Below, piece after piece: positions 40,092 to 48,605 of a stretch of 64,000 nucleotides of DNA (the first letter of the stretch is position 1; each line of letters starts with the position of its first letter). The translations under genes were made by a program, and so were the position numbers. The stretch is from Clostridium sp. AM33-3 (GTDB lineage: Bacteria; Bacillota; Clostridia; Lachnospirales; Lachnospiraceae), in the NCBI RefSeq assembly GCF_003480315.1, contig NZ_QUIV01000002.1, positions 62,324 through 126,323 on the forward strand. Reading direction: 5' to 3'. The notes under the pieces are model-generated. The model worked only from the letters and a program-made list of their open reading frames with translations. It was not told the origin of the DNA and ran no database searches.

Positions 40092-41174
40092 CTATTTGTT
40101 TGTGTCTTCTTTTTCGGCATAGGATGCGATCAGCTCCATAACAATGCTTACTGCATCGGACAGATCACTTTTATCCATGGCATCGATAAATTTCCGGCGA
40201 TTTTCGTAGGTGTTTTCGATGGCATCATACAGGGTATCGCTGGTAACCTGTTCTTCTTCCAGAACGGTGGAGAAGCCCTGTTTCTCAAAGGAGCGTGCGT
40301 TTAAGATCTGGTCTCCGCGGCTGGCTGCTGCGGAGAGCGGGATCAGGACATTCGGCTTTCTGAGTGCCAGAATCTCACAGATGGAATTTGCGCCTGCGCG
40401 GGACAGGACGATGTCGGCTGCTGCAAACAGATGTCGCAGCGGCGCGTCTACATATTCGTACTGTACATATCCGGGGCGGCCGATGAGACTGTCATCCAGA
40501 TGGCCTTTTCCGCAGATATGTATTACCTGATATTTCGTCAGAAGTTTCGGAAGCAGTGCGCGGACGGCGTTGTTGACGGCAACAGCACCCAGGCTTCCGC
40601 CGATGACCATAATGATGGGCTTGGCTGCGGAAAGTCCGGTATAGTTGAGTCCGGTCAGACGGTCACCCTGCAGCAGCTCGCGGCGGATCGGAGATCCGGT
40701 GAGAACAGCTTTGTCCTCCGGCAGATATTGTAAAGTCTCCGGGAAGTTGCAGCAGACTTTGGCAGCGGATGGAATGCAGATTTTGTTAGCCAGGCCAGGG
40801 GTCATGTCAGACTCATGGATGATGGTCGGGATCTTGAAATGCTTTGCCGCCAGAACCACCGGAACGGATACAAAACCGCCCTTTGAGAAGACCACATCCG
40901 GGCGGTATTTCTTTAAGAGTGCGCGTGCCTCGGCATAGCCTTTGATGACACGGAACGGATCTGAAAAGTTTTTGATATCAAAGTAGCGGCGCAGTTTGCC
41001 GGATGAAATGCCGTCATAAGGAATTCCGGCGTTCTCGATGAGCTTTTTTTCGATGCCGTTGTAGGACCCGATGTAGTGGATCTCGTAGCCACGCTCCTGT
41101 AAAGATGGAAGCAAAGCCAGGTTTGGTGTGACGTGTCCGGCAGTGCCGCCGCCGGTTAAAACGATTTTTTTCAT
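40092..41174 (-). CDS. murG: UDP-GlcNAc:lipid I GlcNAc transferase
   Basis: This 360-residue GT28 glycosyltransferase makes lipid II at the inner face of the membrane. The N-terminal glycine-rich loop VLTGGGTAGHVTPNLAL, SKGGFVSVPVVLAA, the second loop IMVIGGSLGAVAVNN, and the donor-binding LSRAGANSICEILALRKPNVLIPL are all present. GGAGGTG precedes the ATG. It stands alone rather than in a division-and-cell-wall cluster. Confidence 0.95.
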   Translation of the reverse strand: MKKIVLTGGGTAGHVTPNLALLPSLQERGYEIHYIGSYNGIEKKLIENAGIPYDGISSGKLRRYFDIKNFSDPFRVIKGYAEARALLKKYRPDVVFSKGGFVSVPVVLAAKHFKIPTIIHESDMTPGLANKICIPSAAKVCCNFPETLQYLPEDKAVLTGSPIRRELLQGDRLTGLNYTGLSAAKPIIMVIGGSLGAVAVNNAVRALLPKLLTKYQVIHICGKGHLDDSLIGRPGYVQYEYVDAPLRHLFAAADIVLSRAGANSICEILALRKPNVLIPLSAAASRGDQILNARSFEKQGFSTVLEEEQVTSDTLYDAIENTYENRRKFIDAMDKSDLSDAVSIVMELIASYAEKEDTNK

Positions 41175-41226
41175 ATAAAAACACCTCCGATTGGATGAAA
41201 GTCATGCTTGTAAAAACATCTGTATT

Positions 41227-41257
41227 ACTATAGTAACTGTCAGGGGCAAAATGTCAA
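41227..41257 (-). promoter_or_regulatory. Promoter of murG
   Basis: On the minus strand TTGACA (41257-41252) and TATAGT (41232-41227) are separated by 19 nt, about 50 nt upstream of the ATG. Confidence 0.5.
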
Positions 41258-41278
41258 CCCTGAATCAGTAGCTCTTTT

Positions 41279-42178
41279 TTATAATTTCGTGTGCTCTTTC
41301 AGATACTGGATAAAGAGGTCAAGGGAGGCATTGTTGCTGTCTTTGAGCCAGCCGCCGATCATGTATTCATCGTTGTCTGTCATGGGTACGCCGATTAGGT
41401 TGTCATAGTGTTTCCAGTTTGACACGCAGAAAGAGGGGATAAGCGCAATACCTTGTTCAGTGGAAACAAGGGTCAGGATACTGGCCAATTCCGTATTTAT
41501 CATAAGGATATTAGGCTGATATCCAGCTTCCTGATAAAGGTTCATATAGTGGATGTCGGCAAAAGAATGACCGGTATTGGACGGAGTGAGATAGTAAAGC
41601 TTTTCATTTTTCAGGTCAGCTCTGGAAAGAGAGGCGCTGTGGGCGAGCGGATGCGAGTCATACATCAGCACTACGGAAGTGATTTTTTCAACGGGGAGAG
41701 TATTTACGGCATTCTGGATAAAAATATTGGTACTGTCCCAGGTGAAAATAATATCGTACTCGTTGTTTAGCAAACCAAAAACAAGGTTATCAACATCATT
41801 TCTGAAAATTTGAAGATTGATATTTTCGTATTCCCGGTGAAAGGAAACAATTAAATTTGGCAGATTACTGCTTTCGAATGTTTTAGCATAGCCAATCCGA
41901 AGTAAGCCAGAAGCTGCATTGTGGGCATTTTTTGTGTTCTGGATGGCGAGGTTGATCCGGGCTAGGATGTCCTTTGCTTCATGATAGAAGATATGCCCTG
42001 CCTGGGTCAGTTTGATGGGGCGGGATGTCCGGTCGATTAAAACAACATCCATCTGTTTTTCCAGAATCTGAATTTGCTGGGTGATGGCAGTCTGGGTCAG
42101 ATAGCACTGTGCGGCAGCTTTTGTAAAGTTCTGGTTTTCAGCCACAGCAATGAAATAAGTCAGCTGGTTTGTGTTCAT
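41279..42178 (-). CDS. LysR-family transcriptional regulator
   Basis: This 299-residue regulator has an N-terminal winged helix (MNTNQLTYFIAVAENQNFTKAAAQCYLTQTAITQQIQILEKQ, positions 1-43, typical of LysR) and a two-lobed effector domain. It is divergent from the catabolic operon starting at 42398 and probably controls it in response to its substrate. AAAGGAG precedes the ATG. The gene is richer in A and T than the housekeeping genes around it. Confidence 0.92.
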   Translation of the reverse strand: MNTNQLTYFIAVAENQNFTKAAAQCYLTQTAITQQIQILEKQMDVVLIDRTSRPIKLTQAGHIFYHEAKDILARINLAIQNTKNAHNAASGLLRIGYAKTFESSNLPNLIVSFHREYENINLQIFRNDVDNLVFGLLNNEYDIIFTWDSTNIFIQNAVNTLPVEKITSVVLMYDSHPLAHSASLSRADLKNEKLYYLTPSNTGHSFADIHYMNLYQEAGYQPNILMINTELASILTLVSTEQGIALIPSFCVSNWKHYDNLIGVPMTDNDEYMIGGWLKDSNNASLDLFIQYLKEHTKL

Positions 42179-42238
42179 ATGAAAACTCCTTTTTGGTCAT
42201 ACTATCAGTTTTTCTTATTTTATCATATTTTTAAAGAA

Positions 42239-42268
42239 TTGGCGATATATAGGGGAAAAAGCTATAAT
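42239..42268 (+). promoter_or_regulatory. Promoter of the accessory catabolic operon
   Basis: TTGGCG (42239-42244), 18 nt and TATAAT (42263-42268) lie in the LysR divergent region. The leader is about 125 nt. The weak -35 fits an activator-dependent promoter. Confidence 0.55.
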
Positions 42269-42397
42269 GTGCTTACAAAGTGATCAATGATTTTTGAAAT
42301 ATGAAAGACCGGTCGTACAATATCAACAAAAAGAAAATGAATCACAATATTACAGTATCACATAAAGTAATGATGTATTGCTGAAAGGAGAATAAAA

Positions 42398-43306
42398 ATG
42401 GTTGACAAGTTTGCACACGTTTTTCCAGCAATGGTAACACCGATTGGAGAAGACGGCAGTTTTCGTTATGATGTGGCTAAAAAGCATGCAAAATGGATGA
42501 TTGACCAGGGAATTGGTGGAATTGGCGTGCTGATGGCAGCCGGGGAATATCAGAGTATTACGTTGGAACAGCACAAAGCATACTGCAATGAGATGATTCC
42601 ATATATTAAGTCACTTGGTGCATCTGTTATTGTAGGATGTTCCAGAGAACGGGTAGCAGATGTTGTGGAACTGATGGAGAATGCCAGATTGGCAGGCGCA
42701 GATGCAGCAATGGTTCTGCCGTCATTCTATTATCATCCGGATCAGAACGAAATTCTTGCACATTACCAGTACATCAATGATCATTCCGGTCTTGATATTA
42801 TGGTTTACAATAATCCGAATGTGACAAGTGGAATCAGTGCAGAGACTATGCGTAAGCTGTATACACTGGATCATGTGAAAATTGTAAAAGATGCTTCCAT
42901 GGAAATTGATATTATGACAGATTTCATTCTGGATGCAGAAAAAGCAGAGCATGATGTTGGGGTATTATGCGGCTGTGATTATCTGCTGTATCCAGCATAT
43001 GCAACGGGGGCGATTGGCTGGATCAGTATGACCGCGAACATTCTTCCGAGATTATCAGCGGAATTCCATAGAGCAATGATCGTTGAGAAGGATTATCAGA
43101 AGGGACTGGAAATCTACAAAAAGCTGTATCCGGTTGTTAACATGACAGAGCGCTTCAATAAGCCGACTCAGGCTGTAAAGTACATTCTGGAGAAAGTGTA
43201 CGGGTTTGAAGAGGGTGTTTGTCTGCTGCCGCGCTGCGGCCTGAATGAGGAAGAAAAGCGGATCATATTAGAGACAAGCCATATTGAGGAGTTAGCAAAA
43301 GCGTAA
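42398..43306 (+). CDS. Dihydrodipicolinate synthase-family lyase/aldolase
   Basis: This 302-residue TIM barrel of the DapA/NanA family forms a Schiff base with its keto-acid substrate. The catalytic Tyr is in MVYNNPN and the Lys in KIVKDAS. The N-terminal FPAMVTPIGEDGSF is typical. Family members include N-acetylneuraminate lyase, keto-deoxy-sugar-acid aldolases and the pyrroline-4-hydroxy-2-carboxylate deaminase of hydroxyproline catabolism. The last is attractive because a proline-racemase-superfamily gene follows, but it is not proven. No other lysine-pathway gene is nearby, so true DapA is unlikely. GAAAGGAG precedes the ATG. Confidence 0.82.
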   Translation: MVDKFAHVFPAMVTPIGEDGSFRYDVAKKHAKWMIDQGIGGIGVLMAAGEYQSITLEQHKAYCNEMIPYIKSLGASVIVGCSRERVADVVELMENARLAGADAAMVLPSFYYHPDQNEILAHYQYINDHSGLDIMVYNNPNVTSGISAETMRKLYTLDHVKIVKDASMEIDIMTDFILDAEKAEHDVGVLCGCDYLLYPAYATGAIGWISMTANILPRLSAEFHRAMIVEKDYQKGLEIYKKLYPVVNMTERFNKPTQAVKYILEKVYGFEEGVCLLPRCGLNEEEKRIILETSHIEELAKA

Positions 43307-43337
43307 GGGGATTAAAAGGTATTGGAGGAAGAACTAT

Positions 43338-44837
43338 ATGAGTATTATTCAATTGCTTGTAAAAGCATCTGGCATTGTATGGGCAACACCGATCATCATT
43401 CTTCTTTTGGGATCATCGATCTGGTTTACGGTAAGCCTGCATTTTGTGCAGGTCCGGAATATGAAACGCCAGATAAAGCTTCTGACAAAGACAACCAGTT
43501 CGGATACGGGAATTACTCCGTTCCAGGCATTCTGCAACACAGTTGCATACCGCGTAGGCGTTTCCAACATGGCTGGGGTTGCAACGGCAGTATTCTTAGG
43601 TGGTCCCGGATCTGTAATCTGGATGGCCATTACATCTGTATTAAACGCAGCACTTTCCTATGCAGAGAACTCTCTTGGACAGGTTTATAAGGAATCACAG
43701 GATGGTGTTTATACCGGCGGTGCTCCTTATTATATGAATAAGGGAAGAGGGTGGAAGATCCTTCCGGCAGTGTTTGCATTCTTAACCGCAGCTACAGTAC
43801 CGTTATTGGCTCCGGCACCGCATGCAAACAACGTGGCAATCGCATTCAACCAGTCCCTTGGGATTCCGAGATGGGTGTGTGGCGCAGTAATCGGCTGCCT
43901 GCTTTTTCTGGTTATTTCCGGTGGTATTAAGCGTATTGCAAAAGTAGCAGAAATGATTGTACCGTTTATGACGCTGTTGTATCTGGGTTTGACTGTGGTA
44001 ATTCTTGTTATAAATGCACCACATCTTCCACAGATGTTTTCTGATATGATTACCAGTGCATTTGGTGCAAATGCAGTTTATGGCGCCTTGATTGGAAGTG
44101 CTATTATGATGGGCGTAAAACGAAGCGTAAGTTCCTCCGGCGCAGGTATGGCAGAGTCTGTTGGTCCTACATCTGCAGCAGAGGTTGATCATCCTGGAGA
44201 AACCGGACTGGTTTCTTCTATGACTGTTTTTATTGATGTTGCAATTTGTATTTGTACTGGTCTTCTGATTATGGCAACTGACTGCTTTAATGTAGTGGGG
44301 ACTGATGGACAGATGATTCATATTGGTACTGGAGCGGAATTTTTTGCAACGGCAACGCAGGCAGATATTTCCTGGGTACAGGCATCTATCAATACCCTGC
44401 TGCCGATTGGCTCTATTATTATTGCACTTTGCCTGGTATTCTTCTCATTTACAACCAACATGAACCATTACTATCAGGGGGAGATTAACTTACGGTATCT
44501 GTTCAGAAACTGTGATGTTAAAGTGAGAAGTGCTGCAGTATGGGGATTGAGAATTGTTATGGTAGTTTGCTATTTCACCTGGGCAATTTCTGATTCCAGC
44601 GATATGTGGGCACTTCAGGATCTGGCGTGCGGTGTACTTGTATGGATTAACGTTATCGTACTGTTAACATTCAGCAGAACTATCATCACTCTTTACAAGG
44701 ATTACCAGGATCAGCTGAAGCATGGAATTGAAACACCGGTATTCAATCCGGAAAAACTAGGTATCAAAGGTGCCGGATTCTGGATGGAACATAATAAAGA
44801 TAAATTCCGGGAAGTAGAAGAAAAAATGTCACATTAA
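43338..44837 (+). CDS. AGCS-family sodium:amino acid symporter
   Basis: This 499-residue transporter has about ten to eleven membrane helices. The sodium/alanine symporter family pattern is clear: FQAFCNTVAYRVGVSNMAGVATAVFLGGPG and KRSVSSSGAGMAES. In family members these regions contact Na+ and substrate. It likely imports the amino or imino acid used by the neighbouring enzymes. TTGGAGGAA stands before the ATG. It lies 31 nt after the lyase gene. Confidence 0.88.
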   Translation: MSIIQLLVKASGIVWATPIIILLLGSSIWFTVSLHFVQVRNMKRQIKLLTKTTSSDTGITPFQAFCNTVAYRVGVSNMAGVATAVFLGGPGSVIWMAITSVLNAALSYAENSLGQVYKESQDGVYTGGAPYYMNKGRGWKILPAVFAFLTAATVPLLAPAPHANNVAIAFNQSLGIPRWVCGAVIGCLLFLVISGGIKRIAKVAEMIVPFMTLLYLGLTVVILVINAPHLPQMFSDMITSAFGANAVYGALIGSAIMMGVKRSVSSSGAGMAESVGPTSAAEVDHPGETGLVSSMTVFIDVAICICTGLLIMATDCFNVVGTDGQMIHIGTGAEFFATATQADISWVQASINTLLPIGSIIIALCLVFFSFTTNMNHYYQGEINLRYLFRNCDVKVRSAAVWGLRIVMVVCYFTWAISDSSDMWALQDLACGVLVWINVIVLLTFSRTIITLYKDYQDQLKHGIETPVFNPEKLGIKGAGFWMEHNKDKFREVEEKMSH

Positions 44838-44867
44838 ATCATAACAGAGAAAGAAAAGGAGGAAACT

Positions 44868-45926
44868 ATGGCATTTAAGAGAGTGATTCAGGTGGTGAAC
44901 TGTCATTCCGGAGAGCCAATGCCAGTTATTGTAGGCGGTGTAGCCCAGTTAAGAGGAAACACGGTATATGAAAAAATGCTTTATTTAAAGCAGAATGACG
45001 ATGAGCTTCGTCATCTGATGCTGAATGAACCGCGAGGTTATCCGCCGATGTGCATTAACATTGTTGTGCCATCCAATAATCCACTGGCAGAGTATGGCTA
45101 TATTATTCTGGAACATACGGAATATCCGATGATGTCAGGCGGAAATACCATTGCGGTGGCAACCGTGCTTCTGGAAACAGGAATGATTAAAATGAAAGAG
45201 CCGTATACCGATTTTAACCTGGAGACGGCAGGCGGTCTGATCGGTATTCATGCAGAATGCCGCAATGGAAAATGTATTTCTGTCCGTTTTAAGAATATGC
45301 CTGCATTTTCTCTGATTGAGGATGCGGTAATTGATGTGCCTACCGTCGGAAAAGTTACAGTAGATGTAGCCTGGGGTGGTATGTTTGATATCATTGCAGA
45401 TGTACGCCAGTTCCCGGGATTGGAGATTAAACCGGAAATGGGAAATGAACTTTCCAGAATTGCGGCACTCCTGATCGGTGCAGGCAACGAACAGTTAAAG
45501 GTTACCCATCCGGATTTCCCGGACATTAAAATCACAGCAGGCCAGATTTCCGGTCCGACGGATAATCCGAATGCAGACTGGAAAAATACTGTCGGAATGC
45601 CGAACGTAGAGGTGGATCTGAACAATCCGGCAACCTGGAAAACAGCGCTTGACCGATGCCCGTGCGGAACCGGCACCTGTGCAAAGATGGCATCTCTTTA
45701 CGCAAAAGGCAAGCTGAAATTGAATGAACCGTTTCGGCATGAGAATGTACTTGGAATTGTTTATACTGGGGAACTGGTGGAAAAAACGAAGATTCATGAT
45801 ATTGAAGCAGTGGTTCCGACTGTTGCGGGGCAGGCATGGATCACAGGATTTAACACTGTTGTGCTGGATGACACGGATCCGTTTCCAGAGGGCTATCGTG
45901 TAACTGATATCTGGGGATTTCAGTAA
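44868..45926 (+). CDS. Proline racemase-superfamily enzyme (Ser/Cys type)
   Basis: This 352-residue protein of the family has members that racemise proline, epimerise 4-hydroxyproline or dehydrate 3-hydroxyproline. Family blocks are NCHSGEPMPVIVGG, LNEPRGYPPM and CPCGTGTCAKMA. The first catalytic position, usually Cys in MCGH, is Ser90 in MMSGGNT, and the adjacent His is lost. The second, Cys266, is kept. Ser/Cys members are known to include epimerases and dehydratases, so the reaction is open. AAAGGAGG precedes the ATG. Confidence 0.85.
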   Translation: MAFKRVIQVVNCHSGEPMPVIVGGVAQLRGNTVYEKMLYLKQNDDELRHLMLNEPRGYPPMCINIVVPSNNPLAEYGYIILEHTEYPMMSGGNTIAVATVLLETGMIKMKEPYTDFNLETAGGLIGIHAECRNGKCISVRFKNMPAFSLIEDAVIDVPTVGKVTVDVAWGGMFDIIADVRQFPGLEIKPEMGNELSRIAALLIGAGNEQLKVTHPDFPDIKITAGQISGPTDNPNADWKNTVGMPNVEVDLNNPATWKTALDRCPCGTGTCAKMASLYAKGKLKLNEPFRHENVLGIVYTGELVEKTKIHDIEAVVPTVAGQAWITGFNTVVLDDTDPFPEGYRVTDIWGFQ

Positions 45927-45947
45927 TATAGAAAGGATGGGAACAGA

Positions 45948-46274
45948 ATGGAAACAAAAGTAGTAAAACCGGAAGAAACCCGGATTTTTATGGAAGGTCA
46001 GGAAGTAGACCGTGAATATTTCCATACGGACAAGCTGGTATTTGGAACTTCAGAACTTATGCCTGGCCAGACTGGTGCCGTTGATCCCGGACATGCCATA
46101 TCCCATGAAGTTTTTTATGTTGTGCGGGGAACCGTGCTGCTTCGCTGTGGAGACCGCTTATATGAATTGAAGGAAGGAATGGCCCAGATCATACCGCCGA
46201 CAATGCCGCATCAGCTTACCAACATTGGTGACTGCAAATGTATTGTGAGCTGGAGTCTGGCACCAGGAGAATAA
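45948..46274 (+). CDS. Small cupin-domain protein
   Basis: This 108-residue single cupin has motif 1 as GHAISHEVFYVVRGTVLL (two His and Glu as likely metal ligands). Motif 2 is PPTMPHQLTNIG (third His). Such small cupins may be isomerases, lyases or sugar and amino-acid sensors. AAAGGATGGG lies upstream. It follows the racemase-family gene by 21 nt and precedes a stable hairpin at 46289. Confidence 0.8.
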   Translation: METKVVKPEETRIFMEGQEVDREYFHTDKLVFGTSELMPGQTGAVDPGHAISHEVFYVVRGTVLLRCGDRLYELKEGMAQIIPPTMPHQLTNIGDCKCIVSWSLAPGE

Positions 46275-46288
46275 CAAAAAACCATGAA

Positions 46289-46317
46289 GCCCGTACTGAC
46301 AAATCGCCGGTACGGGC
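46289..46317 (+). other. Intra-operon stem-loop
   Basis: GCCCGTAC (46289-46296) and GTACGGGC (46310-46317) form a perfect 8-bp stem with a 13-nt loop. No U-run follows. It divides the amino-acid-type genes from the two sugar-type genes downstream and may protect the upstream mRNA or set different expression levels. Confidence 0.55.
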
Positions 46318-46343
46318 AGTCTTGAAATAAGGAGGATTAGATT

Positions 46344-47024
46344 ATGACACCAGAACTGATTGTTATGCTTACCAATAATGATAAAACTGTCATCGATGCA
46401 GTAGAAGTATTTGAGAGCTGCAAGGACCTGCCGGTGCAGAAATGGGGCTTTAAAGATGTTGGCCTTGATAAGGAAGCAATGATTGACCTGAATCAGAAGA
46501 TGAAGGCAGCAGGCAAGACTACCTATTTGGAAGTGGTTACTTATACGGAAGAAGGATGTCTGGAAGGTGCGGAACTGGCAGGACAGTGTGGATTTGATTA
46601 TCTGACAGGAACTGTATATTATCCGTCTGTGCGTGCAATCCTAGATAAATATCATCTGAAATATTATCCGTTTGCAGGAACGGTTGCTGGAAGTCCGGTT
46701 GCCCTGACGGGAAGTGTTGAGGAAATCGCAAAGGATTGCGTGCGTCTGATGGAAGCAGGGGCAAATGGAATTGATCTGACAGCTTATCGTTATACCGAAG
46801 GGGATCCGCTGGAACTGTTAAAGGCAGTTGGTAGGGAAATTGGTCTGGATAAGGTTACGATTGCGGGTAGTGTCGGCAGCAAAGAACGGATAGATGAAGT
46901 AGCAGTCCTGGGTTGTCGTGCATTTACCATGGGAAGTGCTCTTTTTCAGAAAAAATTTGTAAAAGGTGGTACGTTCCGCGAGAATCTGGAGTGGGTAATT
47001 ACATATTTGAATGAACACAGGTAA
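46344..47024 (+). CDS. HisA/NanE-like phosphate-binding TIM barrel protein
   Basis: This 226-residue (beta/alpha)8 protein has the C-terminal phosphate-binding loops visible as VTIAGSVGSKERIDEV and CRAFTMGSALF. An earlier segment NGIDLTAYRYTEGDP resembles sugar-phosphate isomerases and epimerases. I cannot name the reaction. The next gene encodes a sugar kinase, so its substrate may be a phosphorylated product of that kinase. AAGGAGG precedes the ATG. Confidence 0.65.
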   Translation: MTPELIVMLTNNDKTVIDAVEVFESCKDLPVQKWGFKDVGLDKEAMIDLNQKMKAAGKTTYLEVVTYTEEGCLEGAELAGQCGFDYLTGTVYYPSVRAILDKYHLKYYPFAGTVAGSPVALTGSVEEIAKDCVRLMEAGANGIDLTAYRYTEGDPLELLKAVGREIGLDKVTIAGSVGSKERIDEVAVLGCRAFTMGSALFQKKFVKGGTFRENLEWVITYLNEHR

Positions 47025-47029
47025 TGCGT

Positions 47030-48514
47030 ATGAAACATTTTATTGGAATTGATATGGGAACACAGAGCATGCGGGCCTATTTGTTTGATCCGGAAGGAAA
47101 AATTGTGTCAGATGCATCCTGCGAGTATCTTCCTGTTTATCCAAAGCCAGGCTGGGCACAGTGTGATGCCAGATTATGGCTTGCAGCACTGAAACAGACA
47201 ATCGCACAGGTTAAGCAAAAAGCGGGAATTACATCAGATGAGATCGGCACGATTGCATTTGCCTGTATTGATGCATCGGTTGTTCCTGTGAATGCAGATA
47301 TGGAACCATTAGACGACTGTATGATATGGATGGATTCCAGAACCGGAGTGCAGGCCGAACGTCTGCAACAAAAAATTTCTGAAGAAAGAGCAGTTGAAAT
47401 TTCTGGTTCGCCGATCACGCCGTTCCAGGACGCAACAAAACTGATGTGGTGGAAAGAGGAAAGGCCGGAAATTTATAAGTCAGCAAGATATTTTTGCGAA
47501 GTGACTTCGTTTTTCGTCGGTTATTTGACTGGGATACCGGCAAATGGTTACTGCGGCGCGGCGTATACCCAGCTTTATGATGTCCGAGAAAAAACGTGGT
47601 CCAGGGAAATGTTTGATGCGGCCGGGTTGGATATAGAGAAAATGTTTGAAGTCCGGAGCGGATACGATGTGCAGGGAACTGTAAGAAAAAAACGCGCGGA
47701 AGAGTTTGGCCTGAGTGAGCATACTAGGGTTGTAGTAGGAGATAGCGATCATCAGCTGGCCATGCTTGGCTCCGGTATGGAACGGCCGGGGCAGGTAATG
47801 GATATCAGCGGAACATCCACATCCATTGCTGCTTATACAACGATACCGGTAAAACAGATGACAGGAACCATGCAGACGCATTTATCTGTAGATGGACGAT
47901 ACTGGACACTGGAAAATGCATCTTTGATCACGGGCGGCAATTTAAGATGGTATAAGGACATGATTGCTCGCTGTGGTTATTCTGGAATTGATTATGGTGC
48001 GGAATGTGTGCCGATTGGTGCAGACGGACTTACCTTTTTGCCATTTCTTCAGGGGCAGATCACGCCGAGGCCAAACAGCAGTGCCAGAGGCGTATTCTGG
48101 GGTCTGACTATGAATCATACGGTAGGACATATGTCAAGAGCCGTTTATGAGGCCAATGTGTTTACTGTCCGGGATTGTGTGGATGTAATTGCAGCGGAAA
48201 CAGGAACACCGGAAGAAATCATTGGAACTGGCGGGGGAACACGGTCGGAATTCTGCAATCAGATGAAAGCGGACTGCCTTGGTATTCCATTTCAGGTTAT
48301 GAAGACTGAAAATGCGACTGGTATCGGTGCCGGAGTGATTGCCGGTGCGGCGGAGGGAGTTTTCTCCACACCAGAGGAGGCGGTTGCCGGATATCTGGAA
48401 AAAGGAAAGCTATATCTTCCGGATCCTGCAAAGAAAGCAGCTTATGATGAGGCATATGGGAAATACCTGGAACTGCAGAAGGGCTGTCAACCGTTGTTTG
48501 ACAGGAATTTGTAA
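47030..48514 (+). CDS. FGGY-family carbohydrate kinase
   Basis: This protein of about 494 residues belongs to the xylulokinase/glycerol kinase superfamily. FIGIDMGTQSMRAYLFD is the N-terminal phosphate loop. Asp within GDSDHQLAMLGSG is the likely catalytic base, and IGTGGGTRSEFCNQMKAD is the C-terminal FGGY signature area. The ATG at 47030 is preferred, with AGG 8 nt upstream; the ATG at 47024 overlaps the stop of the TIM-barrel gene. The sugar cannot be inferred. Confidence 0.88.
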   Translation: MKHFIGIDMGTQSMRAYLFDPEGKIVSDASCEYLPVYPKPGWAQCDARLWLAALKQTIAQVKQKAGITSDEIGTIAFACIDASVVPVNADMEPLDDCMIWMDSRTGVQAERLQQKISEERAVEISGSPITPFQDATKLMWWKEERPEIYKSARYFCEVTSFFVGYLTGIPANGYCGAAYTQLYDVREKTWSREMFDAAGLDIEKMFEVRSGYDVQGTVRKKRAEEFGLSEHTRVVVGDSDHQLAMLGSGMERPGQVMDISGTSTSIAAYTTIPVKQMTGTMQTHLSVDGRYWTLENASLITGGNLRWYKDMIARCGYSGIDYGAECVPIGADGLTFLPFLQGQITPRPNSSARGVFWGLTMNHTVGHMSRAVYEANVFTVRDCVDVIAAETGTPEEIIGTGGGTRSEFCNQMKADCLGIPFQVMKTENATGIGAGVIAGAAEGVFSTPEEAVAGYLEKGKLYLPDPAKKAAYDEAYGKYLELQKGCQPLFDRNL

Positions 48515-48531
48515 GAAGACAGCAGGCTCTC

Positions 48532-48575
48532 TTGACTTCCTTGCTGCTGCTTGTTAGACTGTTACAATAAACAGT
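48532..48575 (+). promoter_or_regulatory. Promoter and short hairpin upstream of mtnN
   Basis: TTGACT (48532-48537), 17 nt and TAGACT (48555-48560) form a promoter. ACTGTT (48558-48563) and AACAGT (48570-48575) form a 6-bp stem at the start of the transcript, distantly similar to the arms of the 27-nt element. Confidence 0.5.
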
Positions 48576-48605
48576 TATGACAACAGAAAGCAGAGGAAAT
48601 CATAT

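Noticed and set aside
41229..41258. Degenerate palindrome copy upstream of murG
   Set aside because: GTAACTGT is present but the rest does not align, and the segment is explained by the murG promoter.
42398..43306. True dihydrodipicolinate synthase (dapA)
   Set aside because: No lysine-pathway neighbours, and an accessory catabolic operon setting. Family membership alone does not support dapA.
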